From positions 27,967,951 through 28,031,950 of the forward strand of contig NC_031502.1 of assembly GCF_000237925.1 (NCBI RefSeq): a stretch of 64,000 nt of DNA, read 5' to 3'. The translations under genes were made by a program, and so were the position numbers. The DNA comes from Schistosoma mansoni. Taxonomy: Eukaryota > Platyhelminthes > Trematoda > Strigeidida > Schistosomatidae. The notes under the pieces are model-generated. The model made no database searches. It had not been told where the DNA came from and saw only the letters and a program-made list of their open reading frames with translations. Positions 1 through 13,365 of this stretch are shown piece by piece (the stretch's first letter is position 1; the number at the start of each line of letters is the position of its first letter).

Positions 1-3000
1 TTTAACTGAGTTATGTGGATATAATATGAAAATGATCAACTGTTACGAAAATTACCATAGTTAAAGATTTACCAGAGAAGTCAAAAAACCATAAAATATG
101 TGTTTGATAAATAAACATAATTTGACACCGTTTTTAGAACTGACTGTCTTCAGTTTACGTCTAAAGATACTGGAAAATGAGAAAAGGTTAGCTTTTGCAT
201 TAAAACTCTACTGTTTTACAAAAACTACATAAAGAATACACTGCTTAGTCTCTTTTCGGTAAATTTTAAATAATAAAACAAGCTAGGAAAAGAGGGACCA
301 TGATGTAATGACCATAAGCAGGTGATTAGTATTATAGCGGTAAAATAGATGAACATTAAGACACATAAAAAATAAGGGATTCAGAAAACCAACGCTAAGT
401 CACATTGTAGAAACGGTTTGAAAATCTGAGTAAATCACATACTATATATTGAAAGTACATAGATAATACAAAATAAATATGAAAATTTCAAAGAAAAATC
501 CTGTAGTTTATTTTGTTTAGTACGTAATAGGGATAAGTGATTTCTTGTTGTCTTTTGTAGTTAGTAGTGTTTGTCAAGACTTGTCTAGACCAATTAGACA
601 GCAACAATTTCAGGTTAAAGCCGTATCAAAATTTACTTAACGTTTAAATTAAATTATTCTTGGATAGGTTACCATGTACACCAAGTGTCATTAGCAGGTA
701 TTTTAATGAAAACAAATGAAACAAGAATTTTTTCAAATATTACCATTTACTTCGCTTTAACACGGTCTTCCTCTTCCATCTTTGCAGTTCTGCAAACATT
801 AAAGTTATTTTTTGTGTACAGAAATGTCAGAAATGATTTTTCTTGGTTTGGTCAAAAACTAATAGATCTTAACAATGAAATTAAACTAAAATGGTGCACT
901 GGTAACTCTGGGAAATAAGTTGTTTATAAAGTAATTTGTAAATAATATTACGACCTATGAACAGTTGACATCTAAAATGGGTTTGTTTACCTGTTGAACT
1001 GGAACCGAAAATTGTGACATTTATTATCACATTAGGTCACGATACTGATCAAATATATTTGTAATATAACTTCAGTCGCAATGCGTAGATAATAAATTTT
1101 ATTATAACCATTAAATGAAACGTTCTTGCAAAAACACCAATATTATTACTCTTTATGTAGTATCTTGCAAAACATTCCATGATTTTTCTAATCAACTGCA
1201 TTATTATTAAGATCAGTAGAAAAACTAATAATCGAATGTAGAAAGAGAATTGTGTTTATTGTTTCAAATGAAATTTTATGTTTGTTATTATTTTGTTGCC
1301 TACTATATTTTTATTATTTCTGAGCATAGTTTGACATAGTCAAAACTGTTTCCAGAATTATTGACACTCAGATTTTAACGGTATTATCCCCTTTCTTCAC
1401 TTAATTACAAAAGCTCCAATAATCATTTCAACATACTTGAATAATGAATGTGATTTATCAACTAAGATATTTCTTTAGATTATTTATCTTTGTTTTACTA
1501 AGTTTTAAGTGAATAGCTTAACAACTTTTGTCTCAAGATTAGATTGGTATATTTTTTGAATTTTTCTATTCACCTTTGGAATCTGACGCTAATTTCAATG
1601 AGGTTAATACTGAGGAGCCTTAAAATGTATAATTTATAATCATTTGAAATTATTTTTGTCAGTTTAAATGAATTAAAGCAGTTAATTACTGAACAGATAA
1701 AAACCAAGAAAATATTTCGATAGTTTCGTTTGTTTTTAACATACTACTGAATAGATGATGAGACAATACAAACCTTTTAGATTATTCTTAATACATGAGA
1801 TAAACTAATCAGTTTCTGTCATACAATCACTAATTACATATATTTCATTGTTAGAAATGTCAGAGTTATTCCAAGAATACCTCACGTGGAAAATATACAG
1901 GTTATTTTACTTTTTTTTATTCATCCAAGATAAAACAAAACGTCTTTACAATCCCACATGCCAGGCTATGCATAAGATTACTAAATTATATAATAAACAA
2001 GAATAAAAAAATCTAATCTCATGCACTTCCTATAAAATGTGAGCTGATGTAAGTAACATCAAAATGAAATTAATTACAATCTCCCAAAAAGAGAACTATA
2101 TGATTAATTTGTTATCCTGAAAACTAATTACTTTTCCCCAGTCTTTCTTCCGTTTGCATACTTTAGTATGAAACTATAAAACAAAACCTAAAGGACTAAA
2201 CCTTAAACAAGTAAAATAATTATTTTTTAAATAAACTATTTGTAAAAATGAATTACATTTCAACATGAAATCCGAAAAATTAGAGGAAACTTCCATGTCA
2301 AATACTTAATAATAAAGTACATCTGAACAAAACCCAGGCTTTAGTAATTATCAGACATATACTGATATAATTATGTAGTATGAACTAAATAAGCGACTAT
2401 TAGGATAGATACCACAATGAATCTGCAAAGTCGGAATCCACAGACCTATTTATAAGAGAAGAGAACATATGCGGTATCAATACTTAGTGTACATATAAAA
2501 ATAAGTAAACTAGACACAAATTGTTATCGTTTGTGGAAAATAAGTATTTAGAAAAAGCTCCCCGCAGCGTAAATTACAGTGGCATGTGACGGAATACTAT
2601 ACTGTTTATTGATGGTAAACTCATTCAACATGGGTTGATTAATACAGCATGAAGACAATTTTAGTTGTCAAATAGCCATCAGCAACTTTACACTTCTTGA
2701 CATTGGTTAGTCATATGTCTTTATTTTTCTTATTGAAAAACCATTGCAGTGACCGAAACTTTATTTGGGCTAAGTCACACAAGCTTTTACGTGTTAAAAC
2801 AATGGTCGATATTTTGCTTTACAAATGTTCACTGTTTTTAATAAAGTTACTGTGTAAATTTCTTAAATTATATGTTGGCAACGAAATAAATAAATTTATA
2901 CATACATAATATCTTTATTAAATGTCATTTTTAGGTGTCTTTTTGGCTCATTTATTGATAAAATTATCATGGTTAATTGATATGTGTAATTAAAGTAATC

Positions 3001-6000
3001 AATGTTTTTGACGTTATTAGCAATATAATGAATAGTTGAATTAATTTCATATTCAACATGCATAAAATCTTCACATTAACGAACAGCATAAGAAAGAGAT
3101 AAAATAATTATTAAAAATATGTCAATTATTTGTTAACAAAAATAGATATTAGATAACTGGCAAACAACCCAGGCCAACACACAGTATAGTAAGGTTACTG
3201 AAACCAGCTTGCGAGTGCATGTTGGAAGCAACATATAATGCTTTTGTTTTTTCCAGTAATAAGTTAACTGGATAGATGTGTAGGTTTATTATCTCACATT
3301 TTTAGAAAGCGCCGGTTATACTTAGTTTATCAATCATTAAGTTATTGTGCTTTTTAATTGAAAACCTAAAAATAGATTTTATATATCTTTTGTTTCAATA
3401 TCAACAGTTTAGTGAAACTACTACTCATGATCATTTAGTAAACTATCTATTAAGGTTCAGTTAATTAGGCTGCGCCAATCGAATATGAAGCATAAAACAG
3501 AAGAAAGTGGAAAGCTAAACTGAATATACGTAGCTCACCATTGTTATTGGTTGCAAACCTTCGTAGTTAGAAACGTAAAATGTACTTTAATTATGAAGGT
3601 TGTCAAAGTCTGGCTTTCGTTTAGCGAAGCCCTTCAGTGAGAGATACATTGGTTGGAGGCAATGTCTGTGAATTGAGGACAATAGAAGCGAGTGACATTA
3701 TAAACCAATACTGACTAAGTTATTCTAGTCATATATAAGAAACGAATAGACTCTGTCTACTTCAGCACATAAATTAAATTGTAACCAAACTGAAACCTAC
3801 GCGAGATCGACTTATCAAACAAGACAGTAAGCTCCGTTAGCATTAGTCATGTGATAGACATCAGTAAGAAAAATTACATATCAAGGTAGCAAACAGTGGT
3901 TAGTTGACTGTTTGTTCTATAGCAGTCCACGAAAGAACTAATTATGAAGTAATTTTTCAGAATGATTTATTAATAATGAAAATATATCTGTTTAGTTTTC
4001 CACATTATTTTATCTTTAAAGTGATATTTAAAAAATTGTTTCCAAATGTACATAGAGTTGAAACAATGAATAGAACTGCAAGCGAATAGTCCATTTTTTC
4101 TTAAAACTGAGTAATTTGGACTTTACTATTTATCTTTTTGTGGAAAAATATGTATCGATAAATTTCACTGTACTTATTGTGACCTCTGTACTTTAAAAAA
4201 ACATCAAGATTAACCGAAAACGTATACAAATGAACTGACAAAATACAAACCCGACAGTAATCTGGATTAGTGACTATACTATGAAATCATCTAAATCTCA
4301 AATTTATATGACTTACTGAGTACTGTACTCAGTTATGCTATTAAAGTACTCAAACGATTCATATTTGACTACGCTAGTTACAGTAATCGGCATTCTTCTC
4401 TCATATAATTCCTCTTTGTACGCTATAGTCTATTTCAATCCTTTTATAAAAAGAATTTGGAAGAGAGCTGAATGCTTAATTAGTGTGACTTAAGGCAAAT
4501 TGATGCATACTGTTGAGATTACACCGACTGGTGGTCATCGCTTAGGACCTTAAACGTATAACCCAGCATAAAATGTCTGTTCTGTATAACTATCCAAGTA
4601 ATGCAAGAAAAAGATTATTATACGCAATAGACAAGAAAGTACATAGAAAGTTTATAACATATAAACAGTTATAAATAATGAAGAAATATGTTTCGATTGC
4701 GTTCAATTCTAGTAACTTAAATAAAACGCTGGGAAATTAATTTTTTATCATAGAAAAGCAATAGTAAATTGAATAATAAGTTATTTTGTTATTCTTCTCA
4801 CATGGTTTTATATTGCCGGTCACAGATCATAGTGTGATGGATAATGTTCAAGCGTGTGCATTGTCTAGTTAAATTATTTCTATGTAATTGAGATTGTACT
4901 ACTTAGATTTTTTTCTTGATTCTCATAAACTAAGTAGAACGAATGTCTGAAATTTGATTTCCGCTCATCAAATATGCATGTTGTATATCTTACAACAAAT
5001 TTTAGTGACACAATCAAAAATACTAATAAAAGGCATATCAGGCTATGGAACAAAGTACCAAATATATCCAAGTCTTCAGATGAAACTTTAATCGCCAAAA
5101 TAAAAGTCAAAAGTAATAAGGTTTATAATCTGATATATATTTCACGTATTTTTAGTTAAAAAGAGATTAATTTATCTACTCAGGTAACTGTTTGATTTCC
5201 AAGGGAGCATTATGAAAATTCGTTTGTGTATGGGTATAACAAACTCTAAAGCTATGCAGAATAATTTTTCAAGTTATACTCTGCACTACAGTATTCGTAT
5301 ATTTTTAAATATATCACCAACGTAAGTTATTTATGTGGTTGTCGAAATTTCTTACATATACAAACTCAACTAAGAAACTTCGCTCAAACATTAGCATCAT
5401 TTTAACGGCTAGATAACCTCCAATTTTAGTACATATAATCAGATAGTCATAGATTTTAGGAAGTTTTGAACTGTTAATGAATTCATTGTTCTTGTTAAAT
5501 TAATAAAATTTAAATATTAGTTGAGTTTAACTATGATAAGATGAGAAAAAGTGAGGTTTATGGATTGAGAAGGTATGGGTTTATTTCCTCGGTTAGTTAT
5601 CTTCTATTTATCAAGTAGCTATTAGCCATGCTACTATGGTCAAACGCTTATTGCATAAATGATAGCTTTAATTATTTACAGTTTATGTTTATTTGGAAGG
5701 GTCAGCCATTTTTCTTCCGAAATATATTTAATTGAGACTAACAGATCTACTGACTTAGCAAACTACTGTACGCGCGAACAATCTAAATGTACAAGTTGGA
5801 AATGCATGTAGAATCGTAGAAATTTTATTGTGGTGTGACTGTGGTTGCTAATTTTTTCCAATAAGGTCAGTCAATCATATACAACGTAGATTTTGGCACA
5901 TAATTACATCAGTTCAATTTAGCATACCCTATCAGAGAGATTAAGTCGTCAGGGAAAATATCAGAGTGGTAATGGAGGCAGTAGTATTAGTGTTAACTGA

Positions 6001-6079
6001 AAACATTAGACATAAAAGACAAGGTTAAAGAAAAAAATGGGTCAGTAGAATAAAAGGATTACAAAGGAATTTATAAAAT
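1..6079. other. Gene-free AT-rich DNA
   Basis: I see no exon with supporting splice signals and no recognisable repeat family here. Open frames are short, of random composition and similar on both strands, as expected in DNA this AT-rich. It could be intergenic, or a long intron of a gene running beyond the window. Confidence 0.5.
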
Positions 6080-6090
6080 TAGAATCTAGT
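6080..6090. repeat. Target-site duplication, left copy
   Basis: TAGAATCTAGT, identical to 6427-6437, brackets the truncated RTE insertion. Confidence 0.85.
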
Positions 6091-6426
6091 TACTTACTTA
6101 CGCCTGTTACCCCCCGTGGAGGAGCATAGGCCAACCACCAGTATTCCCCATCTAACCTGTCCTGGGTAATCCTTTCCAGTTCTTTCCAGTTGTTATCCAT
6201 CCTTTTCATATCTGCCCCTATTTCCCGGCGTAATGTGTTCTTTGGCCTTCCTCTTTTCCGCCTGTCTTCTGGATTCCAAGTTAGGGATTGCCTCGTGATG
6301 CAGTTTGGTGATTTCCTTATTGTATGTCCCATCCACTTCCAACGTCTTTTCCTACTTTCCTCTTCAGCTGGAAGCTGGTTTGTCTTCTCCCATAAAATAC
6401 TGTTGCTGATAGTATCCCGCCAGTGA
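6091..6426 (-). mobile_element. 5'-truncated RTE-like LINE, 3' end only
   Basis: On the minus strand this encodes the last ~80 residues of an RTE-like endonuclease/reverse-transcriptase, including the basic motif [14 protein letters not shown] and a WKELER segment. The same tail occurs at 51140-51400 in the long RTE copy, so both belong to one family. The 3' end is a short (TAAG)n tract at 6091-6101, as RTE elements end in short tandem repeats. The insertion lies between two copies of TAGAATCTAGT (6080-6090 and 6427-6437), a good 11-bp target-site duplication. It is a classic truncated insertion by target-primed reverse transcription. The frame near the C-terminus is altered relative to the 51-kb copy. 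Confidence 0.9.
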
Positions 6427-6437
6427 TAGAATCTAGT
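6427..6437. repeat. Target-site duplication, right copy
   Basis: TAGAATCTAGT, identical to 6080-6090. Confidence 0.85.
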
Positions 6438-6449
6438 AAATGCACCTAA

Positions 6450-7850
6450 AACATTGTGAACTGTTCTAACTCATTTCACCCAACTGCGCATCGTAGTTAT
6501 CGCGCGGACTCACACCAGGTGTTCAGCCTCGGCTAAAATGGCTCAGATCAACAGATAACGACTCCGTATACTGATACCATATCTTGGTTTGGCTGCTCAT
6601 AGTTTTCTACCAACCCACTTCCACACCAGCTAACGTTGAGCGTCGAGGTAGTTGGTGGATGAGCTTACGTATTACACATCCTAACCAACTCATTTGATTA
6701 GGATTGACTACATCATCAATCGACTTGTCATACTTATCTAACCTCAGAGTTGATAATTTGATGGTCCCAATATATATATGAGCAGTGTTCAGAAGGCATT
6801 TGTGATCAAGTACTAATGATCTAAAATGTTCTTTCTAAAGACCACTTTCCACCATCATAAAGTAAAACGTCGAACTATTGATCAGTATATTGGTCTTTTG
6901 GTTGATAGTCATGTCGTCTACCCCACAACTGACGTAAGTTGTCAAGATCCAGTCAAGTTTGCTGAATCTGGACAGAAATGTCTTCAAGCACCAATCCACC
7001 AGGACTGATGGGATGAGATAAATGAAGTGATTAACATGCTGAACTACTTCACAGCTATCATTAGTTTAGGGGTTGATTCTGACCAGTCTTAAGGCAACAT
7101 TTTATACATAGTGGGAGAGAAAGGCATTCCAAACATGTTATTTAAGGTACTCAGACGACTACACGTTATCAAAATCTTGATCAAACAGAGATGTATAATC
7201 ATTGTATTCTAAGTCGATAAGTAAGTCAATCTCCTGGTAGGAGATCAACCCCTGTGGTAAAAGCGTAATCTCCAAAATAATATCTATGGCTAAGTTAAAC
7301 AAATGTTAAGAAAGTAGACAAACTTGACGTACCCTACTCGATACTAAGAATTGTGAAAATATTAAGCTATAAGCTCTAACTTAACCAATAGTGTTTGGGT
7401 TAAGAACCTGAGCAAGTTAATGCATTTTGATACTACCATAAGTCCTGTCTATCTATGAAATCGAACGCTACCTTAAGGTCATGAAATAAAATTATGGTTT
7501 GGAGTTGGTAAGTATGACCGTTGCGAATATTTTGCCTGTATATCAACGTACAGGAATGAAACCAGCCTAGTCCCTTAACCAACAGTTAAGCGCTGAATGA
7601 TTATTTAGGCTAATCTTTTAGATGCTAAATAAGTCAGATCGACTGCTCTTTTGCTGTAAGAGGAGGAAGTTTGTTCTTTCTCATGGACTGGGACGATCAG
7701 TGACCGAAGCCAGTTAGATGCGATTGCGTCCAGTTCCTAGACGTCAACTAACATCTCAGTCAGTTCAACAACTGAAATGGATCATCGCCTTAAAAGATCT
7801 ATGTTGTTAATCTATCGGGACCTGTTGCTCTCCCTTCCTATAGATTAGCT
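6450..7850 (-). mobile_element. Decayed LINE (LINE-A family) relic
   Basis: Read on the minus strand, fragments of a reverse transcriptase appear in the right order. Around 7690 is a SLIVPVHEK-like stretch. Around 7560-7450 is a fingers/palm block with FHDLKVAFDFIDRQDLW, the usual FLDLKAAFDSVDRE motif. Around 7200 is LEYNDYTSLFDQD, where the catalytic YADD is degraded. At 6700-6480 is the C-terminal segment SIDDVVNPNQMSWLGCVIRK followed by LPRRSTLAGVEVGW. Stops and frame changes are frequent, so this is an old relic. The order and motifs match the plus-strand copies at 32.5-34.8 and 50.5-55.7 kb. The 5' part and the 3' UTR are missing. The truncated RTE copy at 6091-6426 sits just beyond its 3' side. 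Confidence 0.8.
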
Positions 7851-7859
7851 ATGACATTT

Positions 7860-10800
7860 CTGAAATAAATAAAAATTGATAAGTATCTACATAAAATACA
7901 CATTTGCTTGTTTTAATTTTTCCTAATAAAAATAAAAATGTTACACTTCGTTCAACCGTTAACTAGCTACGTTCCTAAAAACACATAGAGAAAGTACAAG
8001 TGTTCAAATTACAAGCTCCTTTCAATCCAAGTTGACCAAAGGTTATCTAAAGATTACAACTGAATTTTAATTTGTGAATGAAAGTACATATCAAACTATT
8101 GCTGTAACGTATAAACGAAGAGTTATTTCTAAAAAAAACTTAATTTAGACTTTAGCTTTTAAGAAATTACATTATTATTGAATTGTGACTTCCATTTTAG
8201 TCCGTTAAATTAGTGGTTAAATTCCATCCATTAACATTCAATATCAAAATAATTCATTTCTTCTAACTTTGAATCTGCACACACGTCAGGCTTAAAATTT
8301 ATTAAACTTCGATTTTTTCCAATCAAAAGCAGAACAAAAGCACTGAAATACTTGCACAGTCTACATTATTTACTTTTTTTCATGTAATTTTTCTTGTTAT
8401 TGGTATACAAATTTTGTTCCGTCTAGCTCACAAATTACGCGTCAATCAATATTCTAAAAAATCAATGAGAATTTTAGATAGCACATCACATTTCTCGCCA
8501 ACATTTTGAGCGAACATTTTAAAATATGATTCACCTATATTTCTTTATTTGAATTTACACTGCATACACTGAATAATGATAAATTTTTATACCGCGAAAA
8601 TACCTCTAATAAACGAATAAATGAACAGACAAATAATTAAGCTCTAATTTCTGTCAATATCGACTTATTTCTTTTTAATGATTAAAACACTCTGTGATGA
8701 AATAGAAGTGTTCATCTATTATACTGAAACAATCTGCTTTCTTTATAAATAGTTAACTGATTGAAGCTCTGAAATTTGTTTTGAAATAGAGAAAATTTAA
8801 TACTTAGAAGTGAAATTGTTAGTATTTGTGAACTTAGTGTTAAGTTTAAATAATTATAAACGAAAAAACCAAGGGATTTACAACTAGTATTAAAGTAGAA
8901 ATTATTTAGTTGTACATCGTAACACAACTTATTCCGAATATTATACTAATGACGCTGTATGAATTTAGAATGAAAGCTGACCTGCTCACACGCAAATTGA
9001 CTAATACCAATTAATACTAAGATACTAGTACCCTACACGTGTAGTAGTTTGCCATTGATTAGATAAATAATAATTACATGACAAAGAGAAGAGAGACAAC
9101 AGATTAAATCTAAACAAAGTACTTCAGATTACTGTCGTAAATATTAATTAAAATAAGATTCTATGTGTACTTATCTGCAAAGCGAATACTACATAAATGT
9201 GAAAAATCTACTAATTTTCTCAAAATTATATTAAACCTAGTAAACAAACCATAAAAGTTATTACTCAAATAGTGAGAATTTGTTTACGCAAAGTAATTTC
9301 ATTTCAGTGATTAAAGAACAAAAGCATTTCTTTGCATTACGACAAATCAAAATAAATAGTTAAAGAATGATTGATTAATCGGGGATTAGTTTCGAAATCA
9401 CTTACATTAACACCACGGTTAGTTAAAAACACGAATAAGTTAATCATTTATTGCATTCTATTTCGAAATCTCCCATCAAGTCCTGTCTTTTATCAGAACA
9501 CAAGATATAAAGGCCTATAGGTAAGTCCCAAAGGTAATATCAACCAAAATGAGAATGGTCATCTGACACATTTTTGTATCTTACACTAGTCTTATTCTAT
9601 AGCGATGAAATTTGATTAGACCGGAAAACTCAAAAGAAAGTATTTTAAATGTACAAACAAGTAACTTTTAGGTATGCGAAGAACATAGTCGCTTTAATGA
9701 GTGTTATCTTGATACAAAAAAAGACTAAGTCAAATGAAAAAAATGAATCATTGTGAAACTATTTGAGCTAATTCGATTCTTATGATAACTAGGATAAATT
9801 TAGCAGCATTACTGAAGATCAACGCTATATAACGATTTTAACAAGAGCTTATCTTTTCTTTAAGATCATTAGTCGTTCTGTGATTAACGTAAACTTGTAG
9901 ACATGAACTGAACTTAGTTACAATAGTAGAACAAGGATTAAAGGTCGATAAAAACATGAACGGAGTAATAAATAGAAACAAATCCCGGTAACATACCACA
10001 TTAAATATATATTTTGAAAGTTGACTATACTGACTTCTCCTTTACTGAATTATATGATCTACTGATTGGTACTCTCGCAACTAGATCAAACATATCAAGT
10101 AAAGTTGATATACAAAGTTGGTCCTAAATATCATGACTAATTCATATTAACGAGTCAGTTGTTCATACCTAATCCAGTATTAACTTCTTACCACTAAACC
10201 AATCCAAGCATTTACTATTTACCTTCTACAACCATATTCAACAGCCAACCGGTTAAGTATAATTTTCCAAACTTTTATGTTCATTTAAATGAATTCATAA
10301 ATAATTCAACATGGTATTATAGTGAGGCGGAATATTGTCAGTTAATGTAATGGTTTATACTTAAAAATTCCACAACACCGGGAAAAGTTTACTTCAAGGT
10401 AAATAAAAAGAGTATAGGCGGAGAGTGAGAATTAAAATATACATTAATAAGACTACTGTTATATCACAAAATATATGACAGATGTACTTAATCTAATTAT
10501 GCCACTTACGGTTCCGAGACACACTAAATAGAGTTAATAATAAATTACAAATATCAGTATACTTTTATGATTAGTATGTTCACTTGTTTAAATCCAAGTT
10601 ATGACACATTTAATCAACAATGATACTCATTATCGCACAAGTTTTAACATGGCCATCATAAAACTATGAATTATTAATTTGTTGTGTGCCCAGTTGACTA
10701 TCAGTTACATGATATGTTATGACTGTTTTGCTTCTTAGTTGTTTAACAACCGTACGCTTATTTTTAAACATTCAGTGCATATATATTAGCCGTATTATTT

Positions 10801-13130
10801 AGTTTTTCATTCTTATTTGAAGATTATCTTGAATATGTCTACGGGAGAATGGGAAGGAGGTTAATGAATCAAAATCGGTAGCAATTTTTTATAAGGTAAG
10901 AAATAAATAGACAAACTTTTAGAAATTTTTATTCTATTTTTCGAAGCTAGTGCAGGGTACTGCAAATTTTAATAGTACTTAAGTCAAATATACTAACGAA
11001 ACAAATGATTCCGTGAAATAGCTCATCATAAAGATGTTTTATTTCTTAGGGCTATCTTTTATAATTCCTGAGTATAACTTTCTACAGCAAATGGGATTTA
11101 CTGTAGTCTATGACAGAAATCAAATACTATTAAACAGTAATTTTAACGAAATTCTTTATCAGAATACTTTTTTGTCGGTAAGTTCTATCAAATTACAGCT
11201 ACTTCAGCTTATGTATTTAAAGCACAACTAAAACACTCTTACTTGCTACAACAAGTACGTTTCAGTTATTTTAACTCTAAGATTGAAACCTCAACATATT
11301 CACGTGAGTAACATCACATGCATACCACTATAGTAACTGCTTATCTTTTAAAAATTTTGCGTGGTACAAAATAGTTTGGTCATCGTTAGAAACTAACTCA
11401 TAATTATTGTTGTTAGTGTAATAGGAAATTTAAAAAATTTCATTTATTATAAATTGTCACACATGTGTGATGGCCTTCTGTTCCCTGTCCTGATAAGCAC
11501 AGCTCAGCTGACAATAATTAATTATTGTGATCTTGCTAAGGATTATATAGTGTTTGGACTAAAGTTTATACTTCATTTGCACGACTCACTGTTCTTGCCT
11601 TGAGTAATATTGAATCGACTTGCGATTTGAAGTTACTATGAAGTTATGCAATTTTATGTATTTCTATATTGTTTAACATAAAAATACGGCTGCATAAAAC
11701 AAGATTCAAACCAATAGTAGGCTTAGGAGGGAAAATGAAACTAAACGTTTAAATTTTACCACTCAAAACATAGTGATTGTACAGTTATAAGGAACTAAAT
11801 AGAATCGTAATCGACATACGAACAGATATCTATCTCTATAGAGCAAATGAATCCGTGGTCCTATTCAACGTCAACTAGTTGATGGGTATTTATTGAATAA
11901 AACAAAGAATTAACGTAATCAGTCATCAAGTATTAGGATTTATTATTCAAGTAATTCTTAATCTACTACTGAGTAGAATGACATCGATATCTTGACTGGT
12001 TGATGTATAACAAGAAAATAATATACAGATTATTTCGTAGTTCGATACCTGATATAATTGAAATAATGTTGAATTTGACAGATCACAGGAATGCCGTGGC
12101 AAATCTGACATTCTGAAACGATGTTCATTTAGATAAGTCGAAATCTTAAAGTAAATTCTTATTTCACCAACACTAATCAAAATTTGTGATAATGTATTCA
12201 GACAAACGAATAAGTAGAGGTTATTGACAAATTTAAACCTGTATTGATGTTGACTAGCTAAAAACACAGTTCTATTTATACTACTCTACTTCTTATATGG
12301 GTTTAGATCCTGCTATCAAATATACATATTATTAATGATATTCATCGAAACTAGTTGGATAAATTCTCCTGTGATTTACAAAACTGTCTTCGTAATACAT
12401 TATGTGATCATTATTATGTAAAGAAAAAAAATTATACCTAACATATTTCTAATGAACTACATACTTCAGAATGAAAAGAAAACTCGTAAAAGCGTCGTAC
12501 AGGTCAAGAGCAGACAAGTTTGCATCTAACAATAGGTTTGTGTATTTTACAAACACACAAACTTTAAACCTGAAGCATTATATGATGAGTTCTAGAACAA
12601 TCTATTTTTCAGCCAACAGGAATGAACAATAATGTAGAATGAAATAAATGAGGTCTATTGTTTGGATCTAATCGACGATTCAATGACTAATGTAAGGTTA
12701 TAGTTATGTTTTTGAGAAACAAACCATAGAGAAGTGTAATAACCATTTCCAATCAATATCTTATTCATAATTCTTAATGGTATACTATGCGAAAAGGCAA
12801 GTACGAAGTTTAATTTTAGTGCACACAGTCAATCAAAAAGTCAATAAAACATGTATCAAATATTCATGTCAGATTTCAAATAATTGTAAATACTGGAAAG
12901 ATGTAAACTAACTGAAATTAATAGTACTATCAAGATAAAGTTAAGTGGCGTTATAACACAATAGAAGAACGGAACCATTGTAGCTAGTTCATGTATATTG
13001 GTTGTTTGGACCTTCCCACTGATGTTTAGTACTTCGTTTGATCAGTTCTTTTGACATTTGTGCATCCTTTGCTGATTTCCTCAATATTGCCACTAAGTCA
13101 AGAGCATTTTAAGCAGATATCAACGATAGC
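7860..13130. other. Gene-free AT-rich DNA
   Basis: No exon, RNA gene or repeat family could be supported. Very AT-rich, with only short open frames of low-complexity composition. Confidence 0.5.
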
Positions 13131-13139
13131 TAGCACTGG

Positions 13140-13365
13140 AATCTAGGACTTACGTTTCATCGTGTTTGGTTCTCATCAGTTGAGTGCTCCTGCATCCCAA
13201 ATAAAGAAACGGCTTTTGAAGCGAACGGTACTGAGTTCAAGTCCTAGGAAGAATATCAACTTTGGAATCCATGTACGTATATCTGATGAGTCACAAATAT
13301 GACGAAACGCGTGTCCTGGATCCCAGTGCTACCCACCACTCATGTTATAATAAAACTAGGTTTTG
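13140..13365 (+). mobile_element. SM-alpha-like SINE with hammerhead motif
   Basis: A GC-richer block in AT-rich DNA carries a pol III box-B-like motif (GTTCAAGTCC at 13236-13245) followed by a hammerhead core. This order, tRNA-like promoter then type I hammerhead, is that of the SM-alpha SINE-like repeats known in schistosomes. The core with its short stem III and the CTGGAT 3' arm resembles the described SM-alpha ribozyme. Box A is not convincing, and I saw no target-site duplication. The outer ends are approximate. Likely a diverged, immobile copy. Confidence 0.7.
13264..13324 (+). ncRNA. Hammerhead ribozyme motif (SM-alpha type)
   Basis: The core CTGATGA lies at 13283-13289. Stem II is GTC/GAC (13290-13292 with 13301-13303) around an 8-nt loop. 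GAA is at 13304-13306. Stem III is a 2-bp AC/GT helix with a GCGT loop (13307-13314). The cleavage triplet GTC ends at 13315. Stem I can form between ATCCA (13267-13271) and TGGAT (13317-13321), but it is separated from the core by an unusually long 5' internal loop. All conserved core residues are present. The weak stem II and distant stem I suggest reduced activity. Confidence 0.75.

Noticed and set aside
11947-12267. 106-codon minus-strand open frame
   Set aside because: No splice signals, no recognisable domain, and residue composition like other random AT-rich frames.
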